From NCBI GenBank assembly GCA_019426215.1, contig CM033394.1, positions 21,472,195-21,536,194 on the forward strand: 64,000 bases of DNA, in the 5' to 3' direction. This DNA is from Buddleja alternifolia. Lineage: Eukaryota; Streptophyta; Magnoliopsida; Lamiales; Scrophulariaceae. Below, one piece after another: positions 11,725-24,294 of the stretch. Position numbers and translations under genes: made by a program. The number at the start of each line of letters is the position of its first letter. Positions within the stretch are counted from its first letter, which is position 1. Below the pieces are notes generated by a model. The model had not been told where the DNA came from, searched no databases, and was given only the letters and a program-made list of their open reading frames with translations.

Positions 11725-14700
11725 GTCAATGGATTCTGGGGGTGCTTCAAACAAAAGTGTTGAAAATGAGATACGTAGAGGTATCGCTGCAATGAAAAAA
11801 GTCATAAATGCCAGAAGTAAAGGCTTAAAGCTACCAGTCGGCTGGAATAAGAATGGCCAACAAATTGACCCCAAATAAATTAACATTTGTTGGTTACATT
11901 GGAGTCATAGCTCGTGAGAGGGTGCCGATTACCATCAGTGATTGGCGACACGTCTTGGAAGCAACAAAATCAGCAATTTGGAATGAAATAGTTGTAAGTT
12001 GGTTATTATCTTGTTTCTAATTGATTAATGTATTTTTTGTTTATTCAATTTTCTCTAAATTATAGTTTCATATATACTTTATTGTTTGTTTTTCATAGTT
12101 GGCCTTTGATATTGAAGAAAGTAGACAAAAATTTGTTTTAGCCGAAGCTGGAAAGCTAGCTCGAAACTTCAGGAGCTTCTTGAGCAGAGTGTGGGTAGAG
12201 GATGATAATGGGAATATTAATTCCAGCCCACCCCAAAAATATAATATATCTCAAAAAGATTGGACAGCGTTTTTACATATTCGGCAAAGTGAAGGTTTCC
12301 AGGTAATTATTTTAATTTACGGTTTCATTTGTTGCATATTGCGTTTATATGAACATTGACTAATGCTTTGATTATGTAATGAACAGCAACTAAGTAGGGA
12401 AAATCAGGAAAGAGCTAAGGAACCTGAATATCCTTATAGGAAATCATGTCTTGGATTTGCTCAACTGGAGCAAATTGAGGTACGTGGTTCGTTTAACAAT
12501 GAATCCTTACAAGTTTTCTAATAAAAATTCCTTGTTAATATATATATATATATACATATATATTTATATTTAATCATAATATAGATGGAAAAAAGAAAGG
12601 AAGCTGGGTCAGATTGCACAGACGTGACACGAGCACTCGTGTGGAGGATTGCACATTTTGACAGCCAGCATAACATTGATAATGTCAATGTTAAAAGATT
12701 AGCGGATGAAATTCTGAGTTATTTGCAATTTTAGCTATATCATGTGTTGTATGTTTTTTTTGAAATTTTTTTAAAAGAGCAAAGTTCACTAATTTTTAAA
12801 TGTATTATTATAGGAGTGCTTATCATAGGAGGGTAGCCATAGTGGAAACGAGAGGACCGGGGATGATATATTGGCTAAAGCTCTTAAAGAGAAGGAGCAT
12901 TCGGGTCGCGTTAGGGGTGTAGGCTTTGGGGTATCACAAAAAAACTACTTTACTGATTCAAAGCCTTCTAAAGATGAGGAGATTGATAACTTGAAAAATA
13001 TGGTGCACATGCTCACTGCATCACTATCCTCATTGCGACGCGAGTTTGACAAGCATAGGGCGTCTGGGTCGCAGCAGCCACATGAAGATGAGGAGGTTTC
13101 TTTGAAAGATAGCTGCCCAGATCCAGTTAAGAACCTTCCTCAGGTAATGATATGAAATTATTAAGTGATCATATAACTTGCAATTCTCTAAAACACTCAA
13201 AATTTTCTAATATAATGGTGTATATATATATATATATGTATTTTATATATATGTAGGTTGTGGCACCATGTCAATTGGCACTTTCAACACCGTCTTATCG
13301 TATGGTGGCTAAAGGACAAATGTACAATCGATCAGATGATAGAACGATGCATACACGTCCATTACCCACCCACCTTGTGAAAGTGATGATTGACATTGCA
13401 ATTGAAGATATTGCACCCCTACCAGTCCCTCTCGCTGATGAAGGAGTGTTCACGGTTTCTGAGGTTGTGGGATACATTGTTGCTTGGCCTATGAGTCTTG
13501 TCACTGTCAGTGATGCATCGGTACATAATTATTAATATCTAGCCATTAATAAATTATAACAATTGTTTAAGGTCACTAAATATACTTTGGTTTGTAACAT
13601 TCACGTTTTGTTTTCTTTGCTTAAATAGTCTCTTAGAAAATCCAAATCATCAGTTGGAAAACATAAATCAGAGATGACGAAGCACTCAGCTGTCAAACGA
13701 ACACCTCCAGTGGCCAACCCTTCACGTGAAGATGACAGAGCAGCAGACGTTGTAACAGCTGATCAACGCCCTCAGCCATTTGTAACTCATGAAAGGTGCC
13801 TGCAGATAATGCCTATTGAACAACTGGTCGCTATAGACATTCCCGAGGCAATCTATAATAACGAACCCTATCAAGAGTATCTTGGGCGGGAGGAGATCTA
13901 TCATTTTTTACGCAAAGAACAGATAGGAGTCTCTAACATTTCAGTTTACATCAAGTAAGTTTTTAAATATGAATTAAAAAAAAGTAAGTTTTTAAATTAT
14001 TTTACTGCATTAATTTGAACTATGTTTATTTTCGTTGCTCAAATTTATTTTATGCTCAATTTAGGTGTTTGTGCGCTAAGTATGTGGTCCCTGAAGAGAA
14101 AGCAAATAATTTCGGGTTCCTTAGCCCACATACTATAGCTGCGGGAGCAGGTCTTAATCCCTCTCAACATATCATTCAAGCGCAATATATGACAAATGCC
14201 ATGAAAGATTGCGCAGACGGGAAGTTGTTTATTGCACCTTACAACACTGGGTGATCTACTAAAAACCTAACTTTATTTTGTAAAATTTGTTACGTACGCA
14301 AAACTAATTTTGAACTTATCTTTTGAATGATTTTTAGGGGACATTGGGTGTTGCTTGTGCTTGATCCAATTAAAGAGATCGTTTATTATTTGGATTCTTT
14401 GCACGGTGATCCGAAGAACCGGCGTGATATGAAAGAAACATTCAATCAATGTATCCACTATATTTAATATTAATTTTAAAGTGTATATATCTTCCTAGAT
14501 TTCACAAATATATTTGCTTGATATTTACAGCTTTCCTTGTTTTTTGATGTTTTTAACAGTGTTGTGGTGATGTTTCGTGCAAATCGTAACACCCAAAAGA
14601 TCAAATCCAAAAACATGGCCTGTAAATGGACTTGTATAAAGGTTAGTGTAATTTTATATTTTCAAGAGATTATTCGTATAAAAGTTATTGTTCTAATACA

Positions 14701-15014
14701 ATTTTGATTTCAATTTTGTAGTGCCCCATACAGTTAAACGACAAAGATTGTGGCTTCTTCATTATGAAATTCATAAAGGATATTATTAGCCACGGAGAAT
14801 CTACAATCCCACCAACAGTTTGCATAATCCTAATTAATACTCATCATCAAATTCTAATTTCCTTTTTAAGTTATTAAACCTTTGTTGGGTTTTCAATCTC
14901 TATCTTACAGTACTTTCCTGATTGTCAATACGTCACTTACTCTATGGAGCAACTTGATGAAGTACGTTGCGAATTGGCACAATACATTTTCCAATGCGCT
15001 TTTGGTATGGTGTA
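11725..15014 (+). pseudogene. CACTA second gene: Transposase_24-type protein with Ulp1-like C48 protease
   Basis: About a dozen exons are recognisable by GT-AG borders and protein similarity. 11725-11997, 12099-12302, 12387-12478 and 12585-~12720 give the plant Ptta/En/Spm (Transposase_24) region (VGYIGVIARERVPITISDW, QKDWTAFLHIRQSEGFQ). 12814-13143 holds an EHSGRVRGVGFG block. 13256-13519 holds a VVAPCQLAL...VSEVVGYIVAWP block. 13628-13953, 14065-14250, 14336-~14449, ~14562-14640, 14722-14817 and 14911-15014 give an Ulp1/SENP-like cysteine protease, with His in GGHWVLLVLD, the following Asp (YYLDSLHGD), Gln in CPIQLND and Cys in KDCGFFIM. Related CACTA proteins bind subterminal repeats; the protease role in transposition is unknown. 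Defects: a frameshift near 11868 and TAG at 12826-12828. The join at 14449/14562 does not keep a clean frame. Confidence 0.75.
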
Positions 15015-15340
15015 AGTTATAAGTTATTGTAAATTTTTATTTGATTTGTTGCATATAATAATTGTGATTGGTTTAATTGGTTGATTATAAACTCGTTATC
15101 ATTTGTTAGAGATTATACATAAAATTTGATTTGTTGTTAGTAGGAAAGAATTGGTTTTTGTTGTTAGAGATGATCTCATTTTTGGTGAAGTTAATTTTGG
15201 GTTTTAATTTGTTGTTTCTGTTGAATTGGTTTTTATGGTTTGTTATGTTAGTGTGTTGAATTTTTGAGCTTGTGGGAAGCTGGTTACAATAAATTTTGTA
15301 CAGTAAGCAAGGAAAAAAATTAAAAAAAATTAAAAATACA
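15015..15340. other. CACTA 3' noncoding DNA
   Basis: AT-rich sequence between the Ulp1-like stop codon and the subterminal hairpins. I see nothing coding in it. Confidence 0.5.
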
Positions 15341-15659
15341 CCTATTATAGCGGTTATGTGAATAACCGCTATAATAGGTAAAACCTATTATGGCGGTTAT
15401 GCAAATAACCGCTTTAATAGGTCACCTAATTATAGCGGTTATTTACATAACCGCTATAATAGGTGTCCAAAAAAAAAATTACATAAAAACCTATTACAGC
15501 GGTTATTTTCGTAACCGCTGTAATTGGTCCCTATTACAGTGGTTTTTAAACCGCTGTAATAGGCATAAACCAATTACAGCGGTACCTATTACAGCGGTTA
15601 AAACCGCTGTAATAGGTAAAAAAAAAAAACCGCTGTAATAAGTCATTTCTGTAGTAGTG
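15341..15659. repeat. CACTA subterminal hairpin array and right terminus
   Basis: Six consecutive inverted repeats are built from the unit CCTATTAYAGCGGTTA: 15341-15378, 15384-15421, 15425-15463, 15490-15527, 15530-15563 and 15570-15616. Hairpin 1 is perfect, with 17-nt arms around a 4-nt loop. A seventh half unit (15629 on) runs into the terminus, whose complement begins CACTACTACAG. In CACTA elements such subterminal copies are transposase binding sites. Confidence 0.9.
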
Positions 15660-15660
15660 T

Positions 15661-18186
15661 CTCCTCCTCGTGTCATAAATTTCTTTCCCCGTGGATATGA
15701 CGGAAATGATGAATTCTATTTTGCCACCAAGGAGCTTGACACCAGGCAATTGGTCGATATGGAGATAAACTTTCAAAACACTCTCCATAGGGCTGATGTC
15801 TCCGATTCTGCTAAATTTGAATTCTTCGAGCAATTTGCTGATCTGGGTCTCTACTCTCTTGAGCGTCTTCAATCTCTCCTTGAATACATTTGGCGACCAG
15901 CGTTCGACATGACGGAATTTGAAGAAAAGCGTTTCAACTTTACTGGCCATTCTGAAGAGTCCTTTTATCCTTTGCGCCAGAACAAGATCGTCATCAAGAA
16001 TCCCCATATGGGTGATTGGTTAAAGAATCCCGACGAAGAAATTCTTAACAAAATCGGGTACTCCGCTAACCTCAAAGTCGTTCATTCTCCTCAGAACGCT
16101 CTATCCTCCAAACCTCTCTGATTATGGAAAGGAAAAGGACCAATTATTGCTGAGCGTCCCAATCCTATTAATTCTTGGATAGAAGCTGAAGCCCTCGAGT
16201 ATCTGGCAAGAGTATGGGCTGAGGATTATGATGTAGAATCTGAACGTTTTGAAAAATTCCTTGCCGCTAGAAAATATCAGAAGAAAGCTAGAGCTTGGCA
16301 AGCGGTGGATGATGGATACCGCAAGATGGGTTGAAGAGTTCGTGTTGCATTTTTACACACTAGAAGAGCTTGTGAAGTGTCCATTCATGTTTCAATTCGG
16401 AGTAAATTATAGACGCCGAGGTTTCGCTGTGTTTCTAATCGATCAACATAAGAATCTGGTAGGCAATCTTAGCGCCTTGCCTTATTATCGGCAATCAATC
16501 GAACGCTATATTCGCCAGCATCTAAGCTTAATCGCTCAGGGAGGATGCTATGTTTATCATCTGTCTCAAGACTTTGTACAGCGACTTCTTCCTGATTTGA
16601 ATGAAGATGCCTCCACCAGTAAACAACCTCTTTTTCCATGGCAGAGTGCAATCCCCTTGAGCATTGACAACAATCTCGTTGAGTTTGCTGAAATTCATAG
16701 AGATAGGAGAGCGATTTTTTAAAATGCCCAATCGCTAGACATCTCCTTTGTTGAATACTTTGGCCTGAATAACTTCAGAGGCTATAGTCTTCACCCCATC
16801 TTTGTTTGTGAGCAGAATATCCAAGTGGCTAAGATAATCTCGCTAATCAGGCCAGTAGACCAAGAAGCTGCTCAAGCGCTTATGCCTATTTTATTGGACT
16901 TTATCAACTCTTACATCCCAGGAGTTGATCTGCCAGAAGATGTGCAATTTGCACTAAGCACTGAAAAGCGCGAAGACGCTATATTTTATATTCCGCAGAC
17001 CAACGTCCTCAGTCCAAGGCATGTTATGGAAGCGATTGGCCCACTCTGGGTCATTGCTGTTGAGAAACCTTCTCTTGAGGTAGAGATTGTTGAAGTGAAG
17101 GAAGATTCTCCTACTGTGGAAGCCGCTTAATTTCCAGACGCTTCTTTGCCAGATATTTCTAGTGCCCCAGTAGTCGAGATCCCTTCAGCGACTGTTGATC
17201 CTACTCTGGATCAAGCGATTGAAGAAGTTCAGGAAACACTCGATGAGCCTGAAGAGCCTTTTATCAGAGATAAATCTAAAGGCAAGGCAGAGGTTTCCAA
17301 CTCTCATGGAGCATTCATCTTCAGACTCGGACTCAGACTCCGATAGCGATCCAGAAGCTAAAGATTTCAAAAAAGCTGTTCGCAATTCTCTTTTTAATGT
17401 CACAGGATCATGTTCTCGATTAGAGAAGAGCGAAGCAATTCAATACTTAACCAAATAGAGACAGTTCTCAAATCTGACATGAGAAACGTCAACAAGCTTA
17501 CAGTCACTATGATGAATAGTATCGCTCCTCTTGTCAAAGAATTGTCTGATGAGTTCAATCGGTCGCTAGCGCAAAATGCATCAGCTCATACTGAGCGTCA
17601 TAATTCTTCCAATCTAATCTCTCAGAGTATAGCTGAGCAAATTGCTCTTTTGATAGATGAAGTCAAGCTTCTCCGGCGGGACATCGCAGACTTAAAGACC
17701 CCCCTTGATGATGCCAAGAAGGGGGAAGATCTTAAAGAAAAGTCCAAGTCCAAGGTAATCTCTAAGACAGACAACAAACACTGGCAATCTATGTTCGAAG
17801 AGATAGTGAGCTTAAAGAAAATGCTTACTAAGAAGCGAAAGCCTAGATATTAACAAGGCAAGCACTTATTTCCGGAATTAGACGTTGAGTTCCTAGAGAG
17901 TATAGGTTTTCATCCACATGTCGGACCGCTTAGAAGACCTATCAACTGGAAATCCACCAATGATCAAAGATAAGACATTTATCATGACTTGATCCGAGAG
18001 CTTGGAATCCTTGCAAGGGAGTGGGTGGAGAGGTTGATGGACCTGAATGAAAGCGCTAGAATGAGAAGACGCGATTATGATGAAGTCTAGCATACAACCA
18101 TGATAGATATTGATAGACTTCTACTGGACTTAGCGACTGAGATCTATCAAGGAGAAGAAGTAAACAGAAAGCGACAGAAAAGATGA
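15661..18186 (+). pseudogene. Third (env-position) ORF of the older SIRE-like element, broken
   Basis: Translated blocks line up in order with the C-terminal two thirds of the element B third ORF at 50905. Shared blocks include a PLCLWK-like site (here stopped by TGA 16119-16121), a segment around VEEFVLHFYTLEELVKCPF aligning with VEAYMGHKYTFPELVQAP, an IERYIRQHL block aligning with IEQCLRQEL, and VMEAIGPLWVIAVEKP aligning with VLDIIGPMYIRAIDSP. After a Ser/Asp-rich patch comes a probable coiled coil (17450-17850) and a charged C-terminus. Frameshifts lie near 16315 and 17300-17400, with stops near 16720, 17128 and 17970. I do not know its function. The value of this relic is that it shows the protein is conserved between diverged elements. 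Confidence 0.7.
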
Positions 18187-18449
18187 TCACTTACATTGCT
18201 ATATATATTTCTGTTGTTGCTTTCTTTATTTATCTATCTTTAGTGTAAATCATGCATGCTTAATTATCTCATATGAATGAATGAATGATTTAACACTGAA
18301 ACAACTTGTTGAAGCTAAGTCTAACTTTATCTAACTTCATTAACTTTCCAAACGCTTACTTATAATTATTTTTGGACTTTTCTTTAAACTCTTAATCTAT
18401 AAAAGAGTTATAAGAGTTAAGGTCTTGACATCATCAAAAATGGGGAAAT
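18187..18449 (+). other. 3' noncoding region and polypurine tract of the older SIRE-like element
   Basis: It resembles the region after the element B third ORF (CTATAAAAGAGT, CATCATCAAAAA, then a GGGGAAAT purine tract against the LTR). The purine run TGGGGAAAT at 18441-18449 is slightly eroded. Confidence 0.7.
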
Positions 18450-19960
18450 TGTTAGGAAATTTCATGTTAGATGTTTTGATGATGACAAGATAGGATTTTA
18501 TGTTAGACCCCAAATATAATGTAAAACTTCTGTTTTTATAGATCAAGCGTTTGAAAGTTTGTAAGTTTGATTAGGCTTGTAATTTTTATCTTTATAGATT
18601 TTAGACTAAGTATTAGATACCGAATCGCTAATAGAATTCTAGGTGAGTCTATTAGAGAAGAAGTTGAAGATCAGCGTCTAAAGTCAAATGAAGATGAAGA
18701 TTTGTTCTTAGCTTTTGTCAAACGCTAAAGGACCATTTCAGGATTTATGGATCAAGCGCTCAAAGCACTCCAGCGATTAGTACCAGAGTCACCTGAAATA
18801 AATCCCCAAATCATGAAGGACTTAAATGCAATCATTCAAAGGACATTTATTTCCAACAGAAAATAAATTCAAATGCATTACATGCCTGATAAGTGCATTA
18901 AATGTGATAAGCTATTATGACTTGTGGACAAGCCACCTTTTTTACTAGACTGTCAGAATTTCAGAGTTTATAGCTGCTCCTGTCCAATCGGAACCAGCAG
19001 GATTTTAGGAATGTCAGAGAAAAGGTAGAATCACGCGCCGCGTGATAGGCACGCTCCTACATATGTCCAACGGGCATAACCCAAAGAAAATGCCTATAAA
19101 TACCTTACCTCCAGCAAACCCTAAGATAGAGATATACGTACATGCATAAGAAAACTTTGCTGAAATATTTTCTCAAGAAAAGCTTAGAAACTCCATAGCC
19201 AAAATTCTTTCAAGGTTTTTATATACATTCCATACAGTTACAAATATCTCAAACATCTTCCAAAGAAGAAACCTAAACTCCTACTGAGATATTCCAAGTT
19301 GTTTGATCTTTCCAAAAACAAACAAAACCTGTGTGACAAAACCCTCAACCTTTCATCTGAGTGAGAAAGTTGTTGAAACCCCTTAAGGGCAGTATTTCTG
19401 AGTGAGAGAAGCTTGTAGAAGAAGATCTCCATTCGTGCTGAAGTCTGTGTGATCAAGGAGCTCGAGATCATTTTCACATCTTTACTACCTTGTAGAAGAT
19501 TCTGTGTGATTCTTTGATAATCAACTTAGTAAATTTCCTCCAAGTGAAAAAGGAGAAGAAGGACGTAGCTGGGATTACATCACTCAGTGAACCTAACAAA
19601 TTCTTGTGTTATTTTCTGTTTTATTGTTTTGCTTTACTTTCTATTATTTATTCCTAAAAAAAGGGATAAGTAAAACTGATAAGCAACTATTTAACCAAAA
19701 CGAATGCTAAAGCTTTAAAAATTATTTCTGCTGTGCTAACCCTGATTAAGTGATCTAAGCGTTACCCTACTTTGGTAAATTGCTAAAATCACTAAGTCTA
19801 AGTTATCTCTATTGAAGCGCCTGACCCAAGCGCTTAGCTGTTTAAGTGTTCTAATCTTTAAAAGTGATACGAAATTTTTGAAGTCGAAAAAGACTTCAAG
19901 GTCTATTCAACCCCCCCTCCCCCTCTTCTAGACCCTTTCGTATGTCACTTGGGACCACCA
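18450..19960 (+). repeat. 3' LTR of the older SIRE-like element
   Basis: It starts TGTTAGGAAATTTCATGTTAG and ends CACTTGGGACCACCA, matching the element B LTR ends (TGTTAGGAATTTC...GGGACCAACA). A TATA-like CCTATAAATACC lies at about 19091-19102, as in element B. Identity with B is patchy, so this is a diverged relative. Confidence 0.82.
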
Positions 19961-20427
19961 AGGACAATTAAGTTGTGAAAATTCAGTAAGACATTTAGAA
20001 GTCTAACTCCAAACCCATTGCCTAGGATAAAGAAGTGCATCCTACAAAGTGTAGCAAAGGTTAAGTCGGACATTTAATGATTCCTATACTGTCATCTAAA
20101 TGAAGTGGATTATGATAGGATACTCTTAAATAGGAGATCACTTATATAAGTATGAGGTGTAGGCCGCCTCAAACTGGGTTAAATACTTATGAATCTAATA
20201 GGGGGTGCCAAGGCCAAAATGGACCCAACAGTGAGAACGAAAACTATTTGAGCGACTATGGTATGAATATCATTGTCTTGGTTTACATGAATGGCTGAAC
20301 AGTTCAAGACATCGCGTTCATTGGGCAGCCTAGAAAATCCGATGATATGTCTCTAAAAAAGGTTTAAAGCCAAAAGCTACCTGAACTCTCAAAGTGTCTG
20401 CATGTTTAATTTTATTTGTGTGGGGAT
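19961..20427 (+). other. 3' internal end of an unidentified Copia-like element
   Basis: No frame is open, but the stretch ends in a purine run (TGTGGGGAT) directly against a TGTTGG LTR start, as in Copia 3' ends. The lineage is not assigned. Confidence 0.45.
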
Positions 20428-21115
20428 TGTTGGAAAGCGAATGTTTAGTAAAGTACGTGTGAAGTACCTCCAGTAACAAATTCGAACAACACGTATGTAT
20501 TTTCAATTTATCTAATCTAAGTTCGGACAATGAGAAATTAAATAATGAAGTTGTTGCTTGAAATCTTTGGGTTTACCGTGAGATTTCTTCTCATCTAACG
20601 GTGTAAAACGATGAGGACTTAAAGTATACTACCCATTATGATCGATGACCACGATAGTACGGGCTGTATCTACAACACATATGTGATTGGTCGTATTTAT
20701 GATGGTCAAAACCATTACGATCGTTACATGTGAGTCATTAAATGAAATTTAATGCCATTTATGGCCCCTCTTGTTTCAAACACCTATAGAAACCCCCCTT
20801 AGATGATTTTTTTCTAAAGAGAGCGAATTAATAATTCCTCTACATCTTTTGTTCATTCTCTTGAGTTTTGTTATTCCGAGAATAACAAAGTTGAGAGTTG
20901 AATCATTCTTGGTATTGAGAGTTCGAAACAGGGTTTCATTCGTGGGTTTCGGGATTTGAAGTGGTTCTATCCCGAGAAGAATCATTGTGTCTTGGGACAC
21001 AATTGCACCAACCCATACCACTATACAGTGGGGCAATATTGTGTTAAGAACGGAGAGTTTACTCTCGACTCGATTCCAATTGCATACGCATTTTTCACAA
21101 TTAATTTTACCAACA
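20428..21115 (+). repeat. Probable Copia-type 3' LTR, 688 bp
   Basis: It begins TGTTGGAAAG and ends TTTTACCAACA, so the ends form the TGTTGG/CCAACA inverted repeat typical of LTRs. A purine tract precedes it. No partner LTR or target duplication is visible here. Confidence 0.6.
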
Positions 21116-21720
21116 CATTTAACAACTCAAGTATGTATATCAGAAAATTATTTGTGTTTGAGTAATGATTCTCAAGTAAAGGAAATTTATACCCATTATA
21201 TCTTCTACTCTTTGGTCTACAATATACCTCAAAAAAGCATTGCCCGCTGCCAAAGCGATCTGAAGATGCTGGATATATATTTTGCCTAATCCTCTAAATT
21301 CAATGCCCTCTTACTACGGAGTCCTGATACAAATCTTTCCATCTTTCTCGATGTCACTGCCAACGTTTAATAGATAAATTAAAATTGGCTATCGTGCCAA
21401 ATTGATGAGTTCATTGCTTGGAAGTACAAGTAACCCCTCCCCGCCACCCCCAACCAAAAAAAAAAAAATACTACCGAAAACCCATTGGAATGGATGCCCT
21501 GAAGTTGCATAACAATCAATTATCAAATAAAATTCTTAGGACATGAACATCAAAATCCACCAGGGTTCTAGCTAGTGTTCCCATGTGATTTAGTTCCTTT
21601 GTTATTTCCATTGTAACTATGGGTAACATTAAACAAATTATACCAGATCTGAATGTTAATATAAGCTTCCACTTAGAAAAAATATCAATCAGCTTTTACT
21701 CTGCTGATTGCCTGTTAAAA
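21116..21720. other. Unassigned AT-rich DNA
   Basis: There is a poly-A run at about 21458-21470 and short ORFs only. No transposon end or gene is recognised. Confidence 0.4.
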
Positions 21721-22652
21721 TGGTTAGGTATATGCCCTAGGGGTTTGCAAGTCAAGGAATCTTAATGGGGCATTAAGATTCGATTTGTATAACACATGCT
21801 CTGACAAAGAGTGCCAGTCGAACACTACTATGGGATAGTGAGAACACGTGTCATAGATATACCAATGAAATTGATATATTCGAACACGGCTCGAAGTAAT
21901 CTGATCACATGAGTATTTACTCAGTGACTGTCAATGATTGGATTACTGATCATAATAGTATGCGTGAGCCTTAGACCTGAGGGGTCATGATCAATGTACT
22001 TGTAATATTCAATCTGTTACTAGAGTAGTTAGGTCCAAATCACCTTTTGGTGGGGCCGACCTCGAAGTGCGATCTCAATGAGTCAAGTAGCACTTGTGAA
22101 GTAATCGCCAAGATGGGATTCACTATCTCGATAGTAAAGGAGAAAGTATCCTGTGCAATCATAGACAAATGAAATTATAAGTCATTGGCCAAAGCAATGA
22201 AACTAACTCATGTAAGACATGGAGGGTAGTTTGGTAATTTCATTATGCTATAATCTAATGCACAATATCAAGTTTAGTGAGTTTGACATATACCATGACT
22301 CTCGCTTGATCGGGATATGTTAGTGAAAGGCTTATACACATACGGTATTTATGGTCCAGAGGTTCGTAAATGATTCCTTCATTTCGTACTCAATTGGGTT
22401 ACGATATATGTGAGTCCACGGGACTGGCTAGGTGACAATCACATCCTATGGTAATTTCTCCCATTGCCAATTGAGACGAACCTAATGCGTCGCGCTATAA
22501 GAAACGAGCAGGATGTCTTTTTTGTGTTAATCTTTTAGAAAGATAAAATTAATTGGATGGATTGATTTTATGGTAAATCAATAAATTAAATATGTAATTT
22601 AATTAGATTAAATTAAATTATATAAGTAAAGAATTAATTAAATGGAATTAAT
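21721..22652 (+). repeat. Element D 5' LTR, first part
   Basis: It begins TGGTTAGGTATATGCCC and matches the 3' LTR start at 39829. It is interrupted at 22652 by element C; TTAAT (22648-22652) is one copy of the target duplication. Most of the body resembles the LTRs of C and F (CTTAGACCTGAGG, TTGGCCAAAG, CCATGACTCTCG). Confidence 0.8.
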
Positions 22653-24281
22653 TGTTAGAGTGTATGCCCTCAAATGCCATAAAGAGGATAGATTTATAGG
22701 GCATTGACTAGTAACTTAACAATACCTTTTCGTTATATATAAGACATTATCTTGTTGTTTTCTTATAGGCATTTGTAAGGTGTTAATAAACAATGTAAAG
22801 TCCTTGATAATGAGGCAAATCTTCTACTTCCTATGGGTTAGGAAGAATGGCACTAGAAGGGTTTGATCCTTATTATCTAAATAGGGTTCACAAGTCTATG
22901 AGAGTATTGACTGGACATCAATACAGGACAAAGACTTGTATGATGTAAGTTTTGACAGAGAAAGTGCCAATCGAACATTATGAGAATGATAGTGGGAACT
23001 TATGTCATAGACCTATCAGTTGGACTGATGTGTTCGAACACGGCTCGCTCGGTTTCATCACATGGGTATTCACTCATTGACAGTCAATGATGAAACTGAT
23101 AAGTTGTAATAGGTACGCGTGAACCTTAGACCTGAGGAATCGAGTTGAAGATGTACTTGTGACATCAAGTTTGTCATTAGAGTAGTTTGATCCAATTCAC
23201 CCTCTGGTGGGATCAACCTCGAAGTGCGACTTGATGGGCAAGTAGTTTTCTTAACTGATTAGCAAAATGGGATTTATTCTCTCACAAGTGATTGAGCTAA
23301 ATATCCTATGCAGTCATGACTGAGTGAGGCTAAAAATCTTTGGCCAAAGCATAAAGAGATACTCATGTTAGACATGAACGTATACTCATTGACCTCGATT
23401 CATTATGAGCTAAGCATATGGTCAAGTCATGTGAGTTTGACTAAAACCATGACTCTCACTTGACTGGGATATAAGAATAAAAGGTTTATACTCGTACGGT
23501 CTTCATAGCGTATAAGGTTTGGAATGATCCTATTTATTCGTTCTCAATTAGGGTACGATGTGAGCCATGTGACTGGCTAGGTGTTACTCACATCCTTTTG
23601 GTTTCCTCCCAATTGCCTTTTGAGACGAACCTAAAGAGTTGCGCTTGAAGGAAGTGCAAAAGGCAAAATCATGGAAAAGACTTGAGAGAATTTTTCGGTA
23701 TTTAATATCGTGATTAATTAATTAATTAATCATTAGATGATTTTATTAATTAATTAAATTAATGAATTAATTGATTCCTTAGACGAATTTAATTATAAAA
23801 CCAACATGAATTTAATTGATTATTTAATTTATTTATTTATTGGATAAATAATATTAATTATTTAATTAATTAAATAGTAAAATGGGACTAAAGCCCGGAG
23901 GCTTTAAAAGCCTTAAAGTGGGCGTAGCCTAGGTTATTATTTTCTATTGTAGTATAAATATACTACTTAGTGAAAAATTAACCAAGTGATTCAGTCATAA
24001 CTTTCTCTCCAAGTCAAAAACATTCCAACCTCTCTCTCTTTCTCTCTCTATCCGTCCTCCAAGAGAAGAAAAGAAGGATTTTTCGCTTTTGACTCCAGTG
24101 TGGCAATTTATAGACAGCGAAGAATTTGCTGTTCAAGAAGGGATTGCAAAGCTGGTTCAGAATTCACCTTACGCGAAGAACAGTAATTGAATTCAAAACC
24201 CAATTTAAATATGTGAAATCGAGATGAGCCACATGGGAGATTTTTTTTTCCGCTGCGTTTTTATGTTTTAAAATCCCAACA
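22653..24281 (+). repeat. Element C 5' LTR
   Basis: It runs from TGTTAGAGTGTATGCC to AAATCCCAACA, 1629 bp. It contains a long AT-rich AATTAATTAATT tract (about 23700-23880) and, downstream, a TATA-like AGTATAAATATACT near 23950. The 3' LTR fragment at 32272-33414 matches its last ~1150 bp. Confidence 0.87.
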
Positions 24282-24282
24282 G

Positions 24283-24294
24283 TGGTATTAGAGT
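24283..24294 (+). promoter_or_regulatory. Element C primer-binding site
   Basis: TGGTATTAGAGT lies one base after the LTR and resembles the initiator-Met tRNA primer site TGGTATCAGAGC of Copia elements, with two changes. Confidence 0.8.

Larger units (their letters stand above)
1..15659 (+). mobile_element. CACTA (En/Spm) DNA transposon, right-hand part, split by element A
   Basis: The right terminus, read on the minus strand, is CACTACTACAGAAATGACTT, the CACTA hallmark, and lies at 15640-15659. It is preceded by an array of subterminal hairpin repeats. Inside are a TNP2-type transposase tail (DUF4218 and DUF4216 regions) and a downstream multi-exon gene combining a plant Transposase_24 region with an Ulp1-type protease, the usual gene order of plant CACTA elements. 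The left terminus lies outside the window, so the 3-bp target duplication cannot be checked. Element A (1392-11437) interrupts it. The transposase reading frames carry several stops, so this copy is not autonomous. Confidence 0.88.
15660..19960 (+). mobile_element. Older SIRE-like Copia element, 3' part only
   Basis: It consists of the degenerate third ORF (15661-18186), a short 3' noncoding region with polypurine tract, and a 3' LTR (18450-19960) that shares start, end and internal blocks with the LTRs of element B. The CACTA element is inserted in the third ORF, so the 5' part of this copy must lie left of the window. Confidence 0.82.

Noticed and set aside
14440..14570. Exact exon junction of the CACTA protease
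   Set aside because: A GT at 14450 and an AG near 14561 exist, but the join breaks the frame, so no precise splice is claimed.
18450..19960. Treating the older SIRE-like LTR as a solo LTR
   Set aside because: It is preceded by a polypurine tract and the third ORF, so it is a true 3' LTR of a truncated element.
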